A stretch of 64,000 nt of DNA, from assembly GCF_014773275.1 (NCBI RefSeq), contig NZ_JACWMW010000004.1, forward strand, positions 332,418-396,417, written 5' to 3'. This document shows, one piece after another, positions 17,757 to 26,073 of the stretch. The stretch is from Mucilaginibacter rigui. GTDB lineage: Bacteria > Bacteroidota > Bacteroidia > Sphingobacteriales > Sphingobacteriaceae. The notes beneath the pieces are model-generated. The model saw nothing but the letters and a program-made list of their open reading frames with translations. It was not told the DNA's origin and made no database searches. The position numbers and the translations under genes are program-made. Each line of letters begins with the position of its first letter. The stretch's first letter is position 1.

Positions 17757-18674
17757 TTGCCTACACCAGCACCCATAGCCCTATTTGTTTATAACCGGCC
17801 TTACCATACCGGCCAAACGCTCAGTTATTTGCAAAAAAACTTGCTTGCCGCGCAAACCGACCTGTTTATTTTTAGCGACGGGCCTAAAACAGATGCCGAT
17901 AAAGCAAGTGTTGATGCTGTACGGCAATTAGCCAACCAGGTAACCGGGTTTAAAACCGTACAGGTTATTGCGCGCGAACAAAATATGGGGCTTGCCAATT
18001 CTATTATAAGCGGTGTTACACAACTGGTTAGTGAGTATGGTAAGGTAATTGTATTTGAAGACGACCTGGTATCTTCACCCTACACACTGCAGTATTTTAA
18101 TGATGCCCTGGCTCATTATGCCGATACAGAGCATGTAATGCATATCAGTGCCTATATGTTCCCGCTGCAGGATAATACGCTGCCCGAAACCTTCTTTTTT
18201 AGAGCTGCATTTAGTTGGGGCTGGGCCACATGGGCACGTGCCTGGAAAAATTTTGAGCCTGATGTTGATGTTTTGATGGCCCGGTTTGATGCGGATAAAA
18301 TTCACCAGTTCTCTATTGAGGGTACCATGAACTTCTGGAAACAGATGCAGGATTTTAAAGCCCGTAAAAATAATTCGTGGGCTATACGCTGGTACGCATC
18401 TGTTTTTTTGAACAATGGGTTAACCCTAAATCCGGCTCAATCGCTTATTCACAACATTGGGCATGATGGTACCGGCGTACATTCAAACATTGAGGATACC
18501 TATGGCGTACAGGTAGCGCAGCAAGCCGTTAAGTATTTTCCGGATGTATTACAGGAAAATAAACCTGCTTATAATGCTATTAAATACTTCTTAAAAAATC
18601 GTAAAGGGAACCTTTTACAGCGGGGGCTGCGCTTTGCTAAACAGTTGACGTTGAAATATCTGCCCACTAAATAG
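17757..18674 (+). CDS. Glycosyltransferase (GT2-like, GT-A fold)
   Basis: 305 residues. The N-terminus APIALFVYNRPYHTGQTLSY is typical of a GT-A group acting on surface glycans; IFSDGPK (38-44) follows, and VFEDDLVSSP (99-108) gives the acidic nucleotide-sugar/metal site. SWGWATWARAW near residue 155 is also characteristic of this group. The start is TTG (17757-17759); the next in-frame ATG is past residue 75, so TTG is needed. Last gene of the group begun by the flippase, 43 bp after the methyltransferase. Confidence 0.8.
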   Translation: MPTPAPIALFVYNRPYHTGQTLSYLQKNLLAAQTDLFIFSDGPKTDADKASVDAVRQLANQVTGFKTVQVIAREQNMGLANSIISGVTQLVSEYGKVIVFEDDLVSSPYTLQYFNDALAHYADTEHVMHISAYMFPLQDNTLPETFFFRAAFSWGWATWARAWKNFEPDVDVLMARFDADKIHQFSIEGTMNFWKQMQDFKARKNNSWAIRWYASVFLNNGLTLNPAQSLIHNIGHDGTGVHSNIEDTYGVQVAQQAVKYFPDVLQENKPAYNAIKYFLKNRKGNLLQRGLRFAKQLTLKYLPTK

Positions 18675-18833
18675 CGTGTTATTAACATTTAAACCAAATT
18701 TTATAGCGTTGTTGAAAAATATTTATTATAAAATATTGTCTACTTAGTATATAGATATTATATTTGGTCAATTATTATATATCCTACCCAACCAATTGTT
18801 CTTTATGATATAATGAGGTCAGTAAAAACATAA

Positions 18834-18863
18834 AAAGAGGAAACCGCTGGTTTTCTCTTTTTT
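18834..18863 (+). terminator. Rho-independent terminator
   Basis: Stem AGAG-G-AAACC / GGTTT-T-CTCT with a GCT loop, preceded by A-run and followed by six T. It can end the glycan operon transcript (160 bp after its last stop) or act in both directions. Confidence 0.7.
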
Positions 18864-18919
18864 GCTTTATGAAACATTGGTGCGTTCTTTGGTGTTATAC
18901 CTAAAAAAAGAACTAAACC

Positions 18920-19162
18920 ATGATAGACGAGAAAGACACCTCCCCAGCTGCCAAAGACGGCAAATACGAATTCGATATTCATTACTCGGGCCGCGAAGTA
19001 CCCTGTACGGTGGTTAAAGAGCAAGACAAAATTACCGTTTGCATTGAAGATAATATAAAGGCCGAGCTTACTGTGCAGGCCGATGGCAATTTGATACAAA
19101 CCGGTGGAAACGATATGCCCGAATCAGCTATAGATTACATCAAGAAACGCATATTTGGATGA
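18920..19162 (+). CDS. Small conserved-type hypothetical protein (80 aa)
   Basis: 80 residues, acidic, no signal peptide or membrane helix: MIDEKDTSPAAKDGKYEFDI then alternating strand-like segments (PCTVVKEQDKITVCIED, IKAELTVQADGNLIQTG) and a terminal helix ending YIKKRIFG. I do not recognise a family. Codon use matches neighbouring genes and it has an ATG 15 bp after an A-rich stretch, so it looks real. It is flanked by a terminator and a long hairpin. Confidence 0.6.
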   Translation: MIDEKDTSPAAKDGKYEFDIHYSGREVPCTVVKEQDKITVCIEDNIKAELTVQADGNLIQTGGNDMPESAIDYIKKRIFG

Positions 19163-19193
19163 TCAGTAGTTTTTAAATAAACTTTAAAGACCT

Positions 19194-19278
19194 GCACAAG
19201 GTGCGCTAAGATTTTAAGCAAGCCGGCTAATATCTGTTAATGTTAAGCCGGTAAGCTAAACCATGGTGCACCTTGTGC
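19194..19278 (+). other. Long imperfect hairpin upstream of AI-2E family transporter gene
   Basis: Outer arms GCACAAGGTGC (19194-19204) and GCACCTTGTGC (19268-19278) are exact 11-bp inverted repeats. Inside, CCGGCTAA (about 19220-19227) can pair with TTAAGCCGG (about 19243-19251) with one bulge. A moderately T-rich stretch follows. It may terminate the 80-aa gene or be a structured leader of the transporter gene. Confidence 0.5.
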
Positions 19279-19312
19279 TTTTAATTTAAGCCGTTAATCA
19301 ATTTGCATTTTA

Positions 19313-20407
19313 ATGACACCTACTTACCTTAACCAAACCCTGCGTATCCTGCTGTTGTTCGTTCTTGTTTTTGGTATTCTATACCTGGCCTCGGCAGTGC
19401 TTATACCACTTACTTTTGGGGTGGTGCTATCTATGCTGCTTTTACCTGTATGCCACTGGCTGCAAAGCAAAGGTATAAGTAACGGGTTTGCATCTGTTTT
19501 AAGCGTAATGGCTTTACTGGTTGTAATAGGCGGGCTTATAACCTTATTGCAATACCAGCTAAGCGACTTGGTGGAAGACCTCTCTAAAATTGAGGAACGG
19601 GTAAATTCCATCGTTGGTAGCGTTAAGGATTATGTAAAACAACACTTCGGCATTTCGCACCGCGAACAGCAAAAGATCATTAAAGAACAGCAGGGCAGTA
19701 CCATGGGTAAAGCAGCCGGTATGGTTACTATGCTGATAGGTTCATTTGCCGGTATTTTGGTAGATGCTATACTGGTGCTGGTGTACACCTTTTTGTTTAT
19801 CTATTACAGGGCGCATTTCAAAAAGTTCATCCTCCGTTTATTTAAGCCCGAGAGCCGTAAGGAAACCGAAGTTGTTTTGGATGATGCAGGAAAGGTAACC
19901 CAGAACTATTTAGGTGGCCTGGGCCTCATGATAGTAATGCTTTGGATAATGTATGGTATTGGTTTTACCATTGCCGGGGTGAACAATGCGTTGTTCTTTG
20001 CTGTGCTTTGTGGTATACTGGAGCTGGTGCCTTTTGCCGGGAATATTACGGGCACATCCATTACGGTTTTAATGGCGCTTGCGCAAAGCGGCGATACCCG
20101 GGTGGTGATAGGTGTACTGATCACCTATGGGCTGGTACAGTTAATACAAACCTACCTGCTTGAGCCATTGGTTGTGGGCGACAGGCTAAACATCAATCCG
20201 TTATTCACTATCCTTATCATCGTAGTAGGCGAGGCCGTATGGGGTATACCCGGTATGATACTGGCCGTGCCGCTGTTGGGCATATTTAAAATTGTATGCG
20301 ACCATTTTGAACCCCTACACGATTACGCCTTTTTAATAGGGCCACCCAAAGAAAAAAAAGGCGAAGAGGGTAATTTTATTACACGGATATTTAAGAAGAG
20401 CAAATAG
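19313..20407 (+). CDS. AI-2E family transporter (PF01594 permease)
   Basis: 364 residues, normal for the family. Two N-terminal helices are followed by a soluble middle region (LSDLVEDLSKIEERVNSIV, then KDYVKQHFGISHREQQKIIK), then about six hydrophobic segments with the conserved GILELVPFAGNITG and EPLVVGDRLNINPLFTI blocks near residues 240 and 285. Family members export small solutes or Na+/H+; AI-2 transport is shown only for a few, so the name should not be taken literally. ATG at 19313. Likely monocistronic. Confidence 0.88.
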   Translation: MTPTYLNQTLRILLLFVLVFGILYLASAVLIPLTFGVVLSMLLLPVCHWLQSKGISNGFASVLSVMALLVVIGGLITLLQYQLSDLVEDLSKIEERVNSIVGSVKDYVKQHFGISHREQQKIIKEQQGSTMGKAAGMVTMLIGSFAGILVDAILVLVYTFLFIYYRAHFKKFILRLFKPESRKETEVVLDDAGKVTQNYLGGLGLMIVMLWIMYGIGFTIAGVNNALFFAVLCGILELVPFAGNITGTSITVLMALAQSGDTRVVIGVLITYGLVQLIQTYLLEPLVVGDRLNINPLFTILIIVVGEAVWGIPGMILAVPLLGIFKIVCDHFEPLHDYAFLIGPPKEKKGEEGNFITRIFKKSK

Positions 20408-20444
20408 TTATATTCATTAATAAGCTTTCTTATCCCAATAGCAA

Positions 20445-21380
20445 TTACTTAGCTGCCTTAATTCCTTTTACGTTTACAGATATGATGCTGGCGTGTTTCA
20501 TGCCCAATGTTTGGCCGGGCACGGTAGTTAAAAACAGCTTTAAATAGGTGTTCATAATAGCCGTTGATACTTTTATAAAGTTCTTTTCGGCTGCATCATC
20601 GCCCAAAAAGGCTATTAATGGTTTATTATAATGCCAGGTGCCTGCCGAGTCTATTGTTGCCTCGAACGGGTAGTAAAAATCCTGGTAAGCTTTATGGATA
20701 ACTATATTATATACCGGGTTTAAATAATCATCGTCTGTACTGTACTTATTATCAAGAAGGCTGGGTTTTGCCTTTACCTTATCAACCGCAACATTCGGGT
20801 TTTTACTGATGAGTTGCACCGGTTGCCAGGCTGCGAATGCTTTTTTGAAATCGGTATTAGCTTTGTTCACCATGCCACGCACAAAAGCAGTATCCTGTTT
20901 ACTGGGGCGTTGTAAAACTGAGGCATCGGTGTGTAATTTGTTTTTAATGAAGTTTTCCGAATAAAGCTTCATGGTTACGCGCGATTTTTTAAGATCCACT
21001 GAATCGCCCTCGGTTTCAAGTAATGAAAAAACCAGGCTGTCCTTACTCATTACCTTCATTTTTAAAAACGCGTGGGCAATGTTAAAAACAGAATCGGTAC
21101 CTAAAGCCAGCGGGAAATTAAAAAACTTGTTTTTTACAGGGCTGTACAGCGCAGCCGAATCTGCCGATACAAAGCGCAGCTTCCAATCGGGCACCAGCCT
21201 AAACCCATATTCATTAAAGGTTAGCCCGTTATTTTGCTTGCGCGATACCTCTATAAAGGTAATGCCTTCTACGCTTTTGAACGATATTTTTGTTTTATCC
21301 TTTTCTTTGGGGCCGCAGCCTGCAAGTATAACAGATATAAAAAGTACAATTATAAGTTTTAATGTCAGATGCTTATTCAC
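20445..21380 (-). CDS. Lipoprotein of unknown function
   Basis: 311 residues with a lipoprotein signal (LIIVLFISVILAGC, Cys near residue 22). The mature protein has beta-rich segments (VEGITFIEVSRKQNNGLTF, WKLRFVSADSAALYSP) and a C-terminal region with FLTTVPGQTLGMKHA. I do not recognise a named domain. It is 30 bp upstream of recO in the leftward direction of reading, i.e. recO lies to its right; possibly cotranscribed after recO. Confidence 0.75.
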   Translation of the reverse strand: MNKHLTLKLIIVLFISVILAGCGPKEKDKTKISFKSVEGITFIEVSRKQNNGLTFNEYGFRLVPDWKLRFVSADSAALYSPVKNKFFNFPLALGTDSVFNIAHAFLKMKVMSKDSLVFSLLETEGDSVDLKKSRVTMKLYSENFIKNKLHTDASVLQRPSKQDTAFVRGMVNKANTDFKKAFAAWQPVQLISKNPNVAVDKVKAKPSLLDNKYSTDDDYLNPVYNIVIHKAYQDFYYPFEATIDSAGTWHYNKPLIAFLGDDAAEKNFIKVSTAIMNTYLKLFLTTVPGQTLGMKHASIISVNVKGIKAAK

Positions 21381-21410
21381 GTGGTCAAGTTACTAATTAT
21401 TTGTAAAAAT

Positions 21411-22136
21411 TTACCCCAAAACCTCTTCCAATACCTCGTGCGAACGGATATTGCCAAAACCCTCGATGTGCATGGCGTAATATTCCAACAGTTTGTTAAT
21501 CAGGTAACGGCGTTCATCGTTACTTAGTTTTACCTCATCAATATTGCCAAAGCTGCTTTGTAGCAAGGTGTAAAAGTTTTTGGTGTGTGGTGGCGAGAGG
21601 TAACTCACGCTATCTGGCTTATACTTGCTGAACACGCCGTTCTTCATATCAAAAAAGTCGGCCTCGGCCATTAGGCCGCCATGCGGGTAGAACCCCAGGT
21701 ATCGCGTTAGCTGGGTTAAAAACAACAGGTGGAAGTTGGCCAGTCCGCGGGTTTTATGGTCAAGCAGTTCAATGGCGTTAAATATAAAATCAAATATGGC
21801 TTCATCCGGCGTTTGCTGTTTTACAGCTTTATACAATACTTCGTTCAGGAACATAGCTATGCAGCTTTTAATCACATCATAAGGGATGCTTTGCAGTGTG
21901 GGCGTGTTCTTTAACTCGGAGATGCGCTGCACGTTGCCATTGCTTTTGTGGTAAACCACCATATCAACCAAATGCAGGGGCTGCAGCATGTTGCGGCTTA
22001 TTTTTGCCTTGGGCTTTCTTGCGCCGTTGATGATATACGATTGCAGGCCGAACTTTTCGGTAAAGATCTGCACCACCACGCTGCTCTCACTGTAGTCGGT
22101 AGTTTTGAATACAATGCCACGGGTTTTATGCAGCAT
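21411..22136 (-). CDS. recO: DNA repair protein RecO
   Basis: 241 residues. N-terminal OB-fold MLHKTRGIVFKTTDYSESSVVVQIFTEKFG (given here as two blocks: residues 1-14 and 15-30) with SYIINGARKPKAKI, then a helical C-terminal domain. RecO anneals ssDNA and loads RecA with RecR at gaps in the RecF pathway; recF is also in this window at 53536. The zinc-finger cysteines present in some RecO proteins are absent. Its start overlaps the end of the diacylglycerol kinase gene by 11 bp. Confidence 0.9.
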   Translation of the reverse strand: MLHKTRGIVFKTTDYSESSVVVQIFTEKFGLQSYIINGARKPKAKISRNMLQPLHLVDMVVYHKSNGNVQRISELKNTPTLQSIPYDVIKSCIAMFLNEVLYKAVKQQTPDEAIFDFIFNAIELLDHKTRGLANFHLLFLTQLTRYLGFYPHGGLMAEADFFDMKNGVFSKYKPDSVSYLSPPHTKNFYTLLQSSFGNIDEVKLSNDERRYLINKLLEYYAMHIEGFGNIRSHEVLEEVLG

Positions 22137-22491
22137 GGAATAGCAGTAATAGTTTTGGTAAAAAAATGATGGCGCCTGTTAGCAATGTAAATATTGCCAT
22201 GATTAATACAGCCGCTGCGCTGATGTCTTTTACATGCCCGGCCAGCTTATTATAGTCGGGCGATACCAGGTCTACAAGGGCTTCAATGCCGGTGTTAAAT
22301 AATTCCATCACCAGCACAAGGGCAATACACAGGGTTATCCAATGCCATTCGGCAGTGCTTATGTTAAGGTAAAAGCCAAGCGCTATGGCTATTAAAGCCA
22401 CACTTACCTGTATCCTGAAGTTTTGCTGCGTTGTAAAGGCAAACCTTAGGCCTTTAAGCGCGTAGCCAACACTCAGGATAAATTTTTTCAT
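22126..22491 (-). CDS. Diacylglycerol kinase family protein (undecaprenol kinase type)
   Basis: 121 residues with three membrane helices. The signature VMELFNTGIEALVDLVSPDYNKLAGHVKDISAAAV (residues about 70-104; key residues E72, N75, E79, D82, and the K-D-x-x-A block) is that of the DgkA/undecaprenol kinase family. These small integral membrane kinases phosphorylate diacylglycerol or undecaprenol, recycling the lipid carrier used for envelope polymers. Overlaps recO by 11 bp and follows the 61-aa membrane protein gene by 7 bp. Confidence 0.9.
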   Translation of the reverse strand: MKKFILSVGYALKGLRFAFTTQQNFRIQVSVALIAIALGFYLNISTAEWHWITLCIALVLVMELFNTGIEALVDLVSPDYNKLAGHVKDISAAAVLIMAIFTLLTGAIIFLPKLLLLFHAA

Positions 22492-22498
22492 GCGATTT

Positions 22499-22684
22499 TT
22501 AGCGTTTTTTGAAATTTTGAACGAGTAACATTATAAAACTGATGCATCCTGCAAGGGCAAAACCTGCCGACCCGCCGTTCATAAAGTCCTGAATTTTACC
22601 GGGGCTCACAAACAACTCGGCCGATGCAAATAATATAAGTGCTATGCCCAGCAATAAATAAGTACGGGCAACCTGGTTTTTCAT
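22499..22684 (-). CDS. Small membrane protein (61 aa), unknown function
   Basis: Two predicted helices (TYLLLGIALILFASAELFV and SAGFALAGCISFIMLLVQNF) joined by a short polar loop, ending in a basic FKKR. No recognised family. It opens the leftward group with dgkA and recO (7 bp spacing), so it is probably expressed. Confidence 0.65.
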   Translation of the reverse strand: MKNQVARTYLLLGIALILFASAELFVSPGKIQDFMNGGSAGFALAGCISFIMLLVQNFKKR

Positions 22685-22787
22685 ATTGGTATAGTAATTT
22701 TAAATTAAGCAGTAGGCCTGTTAACGTACTACAAATATATTTTATTTATGTTAGCAACGGAGTGTTATAAGCCGCACCGTAATAAAA

Positions 22788-23564
22788 ATGGATCTGAAAC
22801 TAACTAACAAAGTGGCCATTGTACTGGCAGCAAGCAAAGGTTTAGGTAAAGCCATTGCAATAGCATTATCTGCCGAAGGCGCGAAGGTTATTATAGGCTC
22901 GCGCGATGAAGAAGCATTGACCCAAACCGCTGCAGAAATAAAGCAGCTTACCGGTAACGATGTGATAGCCCTGCCTGTTGATGTGGCAAATGCCGCGCAG
23001 GTGACAGAATTTATAACCAAGGCTGCCAATGCCTTTGGCCGGATAGATATATTACTGAATAATGCAGGCGGCCCGCCCTTTGATAAGTTTGAAAATTTTG
23101 ACGACGAGCAATGGCAAAAAGCCTTTGACTTGAATTTGCTGAGTATGGCGCGCGCAAGTCGTTTAATATTGCCGCACCTGCAAAAAACAGGCAGCGGGCG
23201 TATCATTAATATCATCAGCGGGTCGGTAAAATCGGTGCTGGCAAACTCGGTACTATCCACCGCTATGCGGATGGGTGTGGTGGGGATGGCTAAGTTAATG
23301 GCCGATGAATTTGGGCCTTACAATATCACCGTGAACAATGTAGCACCCGGGCTTATCCTTACCGACCGTATTAAACATACTCTACCGGCAGATGTTGATT
23401 ACGATGATGCCATCAAGCAAAAGGCAAAAGCTATCCCGTTGGGCCGTATTGGTAAACCCGAGGAGTTGGCAGCGTTGGTAACCTTCCTGGCATCAGAGCA
23501 GGCTGCCTACATAAGCGGGCAAACTATACAGGTTGATGGCGGCGCGGGCCGAAATATATATTAA
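22788..23564 (+). CDS. SDR family oxidoreductase lacking the Tyr-x3-Lys motif
   Basis: 258 residues, Rossmann fold. The dinucleotide loop reads LAASKGLG (13-20), where classical SDRs have TGxxxGxG. NNAGGPP (91-97) and VNNVAPGLILTDR (182-194) are standard. Where the catalytic YxxxK is expected, the protein has VLSTAMRMGVVGMAK (155-169), with no Tyr and no Lys at the right spacing. This LS-x-x-R-x-G-V-x-G form is known in an SDR subgroup annotated as 3-oxoacyl reductase or glucose dehydrogenase-like. So it probably binds NAD(P) but its catalysis cannot be assumed. Single gene, convergent with the 63-aa gene on the right. Confidence 0.85.
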   Translation: MDLKLTNKVAIVLAASKGLGKAIAIALSAEGAKVIIGSRDEEALTQTAAEIKQLTGNDVIALPVDVANAAQVTEFITKAANAFGRIDILLNNAGGPPFDKFENFDDEQWQKAFDLNLLSMARASRLILPHLQKTGSGRIINIISGSVKSVLANSVLSTAMRMGVVGMAKLMADEFGPYNITVNNVAPGLILTDRIKHTLPADVDYDDAIKQKAKAIPLGRIGKPEELAALVTFLASEQAAYISGQTIQVDGGAGRNIY

Positions 23565-23752
23565 GGTTTTTTATTGGCCAGTCTTTTCTTCTTCATCACG
23601 CGGAAACCAATAGCAAGCAGGCAGCCAATAACAGCGCCTATTAAAACACTGCCCCACTGCTCGTTTTCGGCCCCAACAGCAAACAGGCTAAATATCGCAA
23701 ACAGGATGATAAGCACACCAGCAAATATTACCACATAAATTTTCCAATTCAT
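23561..23752 (-). CDS. Small membrane protein (63 aa), unknown function
   Basis: Two helices (YVVIFAGVLIILFAIFSLFA and SVLIGAVIGCLLAIGFRV) and a strongly basic C-terminal end KKKRLANKKP. Its stop codon overlaps the end of the convergent SDR gene by a few bases. It lies 9 bp upstream of where the CotH-type gene ends, reading leftward after it, so both may be on one transcript. No recognised family. Confidence 0.6.
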   Translation of the reverse strand: MNWKIYVVIFAGVLIILFAIFSLFAVGAENEQWGSVLIGAVIGCLLAIGFRVMKKKRLANKKP

Positions 23753-23761
23753 AAGGCAAAC

Positions 23762-25309
23762 TTACAAATTAGTATCCAGCCAAGCCACACGCAGTGTAAG
23801 CCATTGTTTTAGTTGAGCTACTTCTCTTGGATAAGTACCCAATACCACGGGGTTTGGCCAAACATACTGGCCTAAAATATTCCATTTAGTAAAATTCTCT
23901 TTTGCAGGCAGGGTTAAATAAACCTGGGTATCATCAATGCTTTTATACATAGCAGGGATGCCATTTGCTTTTAAATACTCCCAGCGTGCTTTAACCTTAG
24001 CGGCAAAAGCCGGGTCCTGAAACAGGCGGTTAAACCATGGGCCGGTGCGCACCCACCAACCGGTTGGGTTAGTGGCATCACTGTAATCAACATTGCCTGC
24101 ACCCAGGTCAAAATCCCAGGCAGGGCCCATGCCCAGTTTTCCATTGCGGTCTTTATAATAATACATGCTGCTAAAGTTGGCAGCGTCCTGGTTCTTAAAT
24201 AGCTCATTTACCAAAAACCAGTTAATAAACGAGTCGGTGTTGATGTATTTGGCGTAGCCGTTAACAGGGTCGGCAAAGTTTGCCCCAAAAATGGCGTTCT
24301 CTGTATCCTGTATATAAGTTTTAATATAATCTATCTGGGCCGGGCTTGCATTATCCGGCGATTTTATGGTGAAAGGTATATTGGCCGCCGTACGGAACCA
24401 ATTTGTTTCATCTAAACGTTGGTCAAGTTCCAGTAAATACCCTCCCGTAAGTGCAGCGCCGCTATTATCACTGGCTTTCATTTCGGTAATATTTACACGG
24501 TCGGCGTTCACCTCAACCTGTTCGGTAAGCAGGTAGGTGCCTACGTATTGGCCGTTCATTACCACCTCTACAAATATGCCATGGGGTGTAAAGTCGCCGT
24601 TAAGGCTTTGGGCTACACCATCGGCAATATAATTGCGCATCAGGGTTTTATCAGAGTAGTTGGCAAGCAATACCCAGTTTTTTGCTGATGCCAAACCCAG
24701 TAGTTTAGCTTTTGAATTAAATTTTAAACGGTATGGTTTTTTGGGCATATCCCAGGTGGAATTACCACGGCCTTTTATTTGCAGGGCAATATCGTTAGTA
24801 GTTTGTTCAAATAAGCCGTTAGTGTTTACCTTTAAACTACCGGTAACATAATCATCTTTAGAAACTACCGGGCCCGATGTGGTAATATTAAATATAGGCA
24901 GGCCGGTAAAGTTGTAAATGCTTACCGTGTAGTTTTTACTTACACCCTTACTATCAGTTATAGTATAAGTTGCCGGCTTGGTAAAATCATTAACCGTAAC
25001 ACCGCTAACCTGGGTAACGTCGCCAATTTTTACGGTTGATGCCGCATCCCTTACTTTAAAGGTGAGTACAAAGCTATGGCTCTCGGTTGTGCCCGGAGTG
25101 TAACCTTTTAGGTTAGTGCCATCGGCGGTTAATGCAACATCTGCAGTTATCTTACCCGTATTATTTTTTGCTTCTAACTTAACCTCGGTAAACTCAGGGC
25201 CGGTAACTACAACAACCGGCGGTACAACCGGCGGGGTAACTACATTTTTATCTTTTTTACAGGCAAACAGTAATAGAATTAAACACAGGCAGGTAAGGGT
25301 TTTTTTCAT
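23762..25309 (-). CDS. CotH kinase family lipoprotein
   Basis: 515 residues from the ATG at 25307-25309. The lipoprotein signal MKKTLTCLCLILLLFAC gives the best start; an in-frame ATG 24 bp upstream would only add residues before it. Residues about 40-150 form a DUF5018-like Ig domain. The CotH domain follows: RGNSTWDMPKKPYRLKF near 190, LLEQVEVN-type segment, LELDQRLDE near 300 and GPAWDFDLGAGN near 420. CotH-type domains are atypical protein kinases in spore coats and, in Bacteroidetes, outer-membrane proteins of unknown target. The DxDxGxGN block here is the probable metal site. Confidence 0.88.
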   Translation of the reverse strand: MKKTLTCLCLILLLFACKKDKNVVTPPVVPPVVVVTGPEFTEVKLEAKNNTGKITADVALTADGTNLKGYTPGTTESHSFVLTFKVRDAASTVKIGDVTQVSGVTVNDFTKPATYTITDSKGVSKNYTVSIYNFTGLPIFNITTSGPVVSKDDYVTGSLKVNTNGLFEQTTNDIALQIKGRGNSTWDMPKKPYRLKFNSKAKLLGLASAKNWVLLANYSDKTLMRNYIADGVAQSLNGDFTPHGIFVEVVMNGQYVGTYLLTEQVEVNADRVNITEMKASDNSGAALTGGYLLELDQRLDETNWFRTAANIPFTIKSPDNASPAQIDYIKTYIQDTENAIFGANFADPVNGYAKYINTDSFINWFLVNELFKNQDAANFSSMYYYKDRNGKLGMGPAWDFDLGAGNVDYSDATNPTGWWVRTGPWFNRLFQDPAFAAKVKARWEYLKANGIPAMYKSIDDTQVYLTLPAKENFTKWNILGQYVWPNPVVLGTYPREVAQLKQWLTLRVAWLDTNL

Positions 25310-25423
25310 GCAGATATACAATTGGTTATGCAATATATTAAAAAAAGGTTAACACAGCGTTAACAACCTGTTGACTTACCTATTACAAAAGTATTCCACG
25401 GTTTATTTATACTTGCAGCCATA

Positions 25424-26041
25424 ATGGATCAGGAAACTTCAACTCAAAAATATAAGGCTTTAACCAAGCTTTCTACCGGCGATTTTAAGGCATTTTTATA
25501 CGACTGCGACGGCACCCTTGCCGATAATATGGGTGCCCATAAACAAAGTTATATCCGCGTAGCTGCCGATGATGGCATAGCCATAGAAGGCGATATTATT
25601 GACGAATTTGCAGGCCTGCCAATCCTGAATGTTGTTGGTGAAATAAACAAACGCTACAACACTACTTTTGAGCCGGTTGATTTTGCCGCCCGCAAGCATA
25701 AGATATTTTTTAGCGAATATATTGAGCAAACCCAGCCTATTGATTACGTGGTGAACCACCTGAAAAATCATGCGGGTAAAGTGCGTATTGGCGTGGTATC
25801 CGGCGGTAGCCGCACTTCTGTTGAAAAGACCCTGCAGGTTTTAGGCATCCTCCACCTGGTTGAGGTATTAATATGCGCCGGCGAAACCACCCATGGTAAA
25901 CCCTATGCCGATCCATTTTTGGCTGCTGCCAAACAGCTTGGGGTAGACCCACGCCAGTGCCTTGTTTTTGAAGATGGCGATCCTGGTGTACAAGCCGCCG
26001 AAGCGGCCGGCATGCAATGGGTACGGATAGATAAAGTATAA
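25424..26041 (+). CDS. HAD-superfamily hydrolase, beta-phosphoglucomutase-like
   Basis: 205 residues. HAD motif I is LYDCDGTLAD with Asp27 and Asp29; motif II is VVSGGSRTSV; motif III Lys in HGKPYADPF; motif IV FEDGDPG. The helical cap lies between motifs I and II. Family members dephosphorylate or isomerise small sugar phosphates. Single gene, 32 bp upstream of truA and likely cotranscribed with it. Confidence 0.88.
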   Translation: MDQETSTQKYKALTKLSTGDFKAFLYDCDGTLADNMGAHKQSYIRVAADDGIAIEGDIIDEFAGLPILNVVGEINKRYNTTFEPVDFAARKHKIFFSEYIEQTQPIDYVVNHLKNHAGKVRIGVVSGGSRTSVEKTLQVLGILHLVEVLICAGETTHGKPYADPFLAAAKQLGVDPRQCLVFEDGDPGVQAAEAAGMQWVRIDKV

Positions 26042-26073
26042 TGTTGTAAGTTTATACCTTACAATCACCTGTT

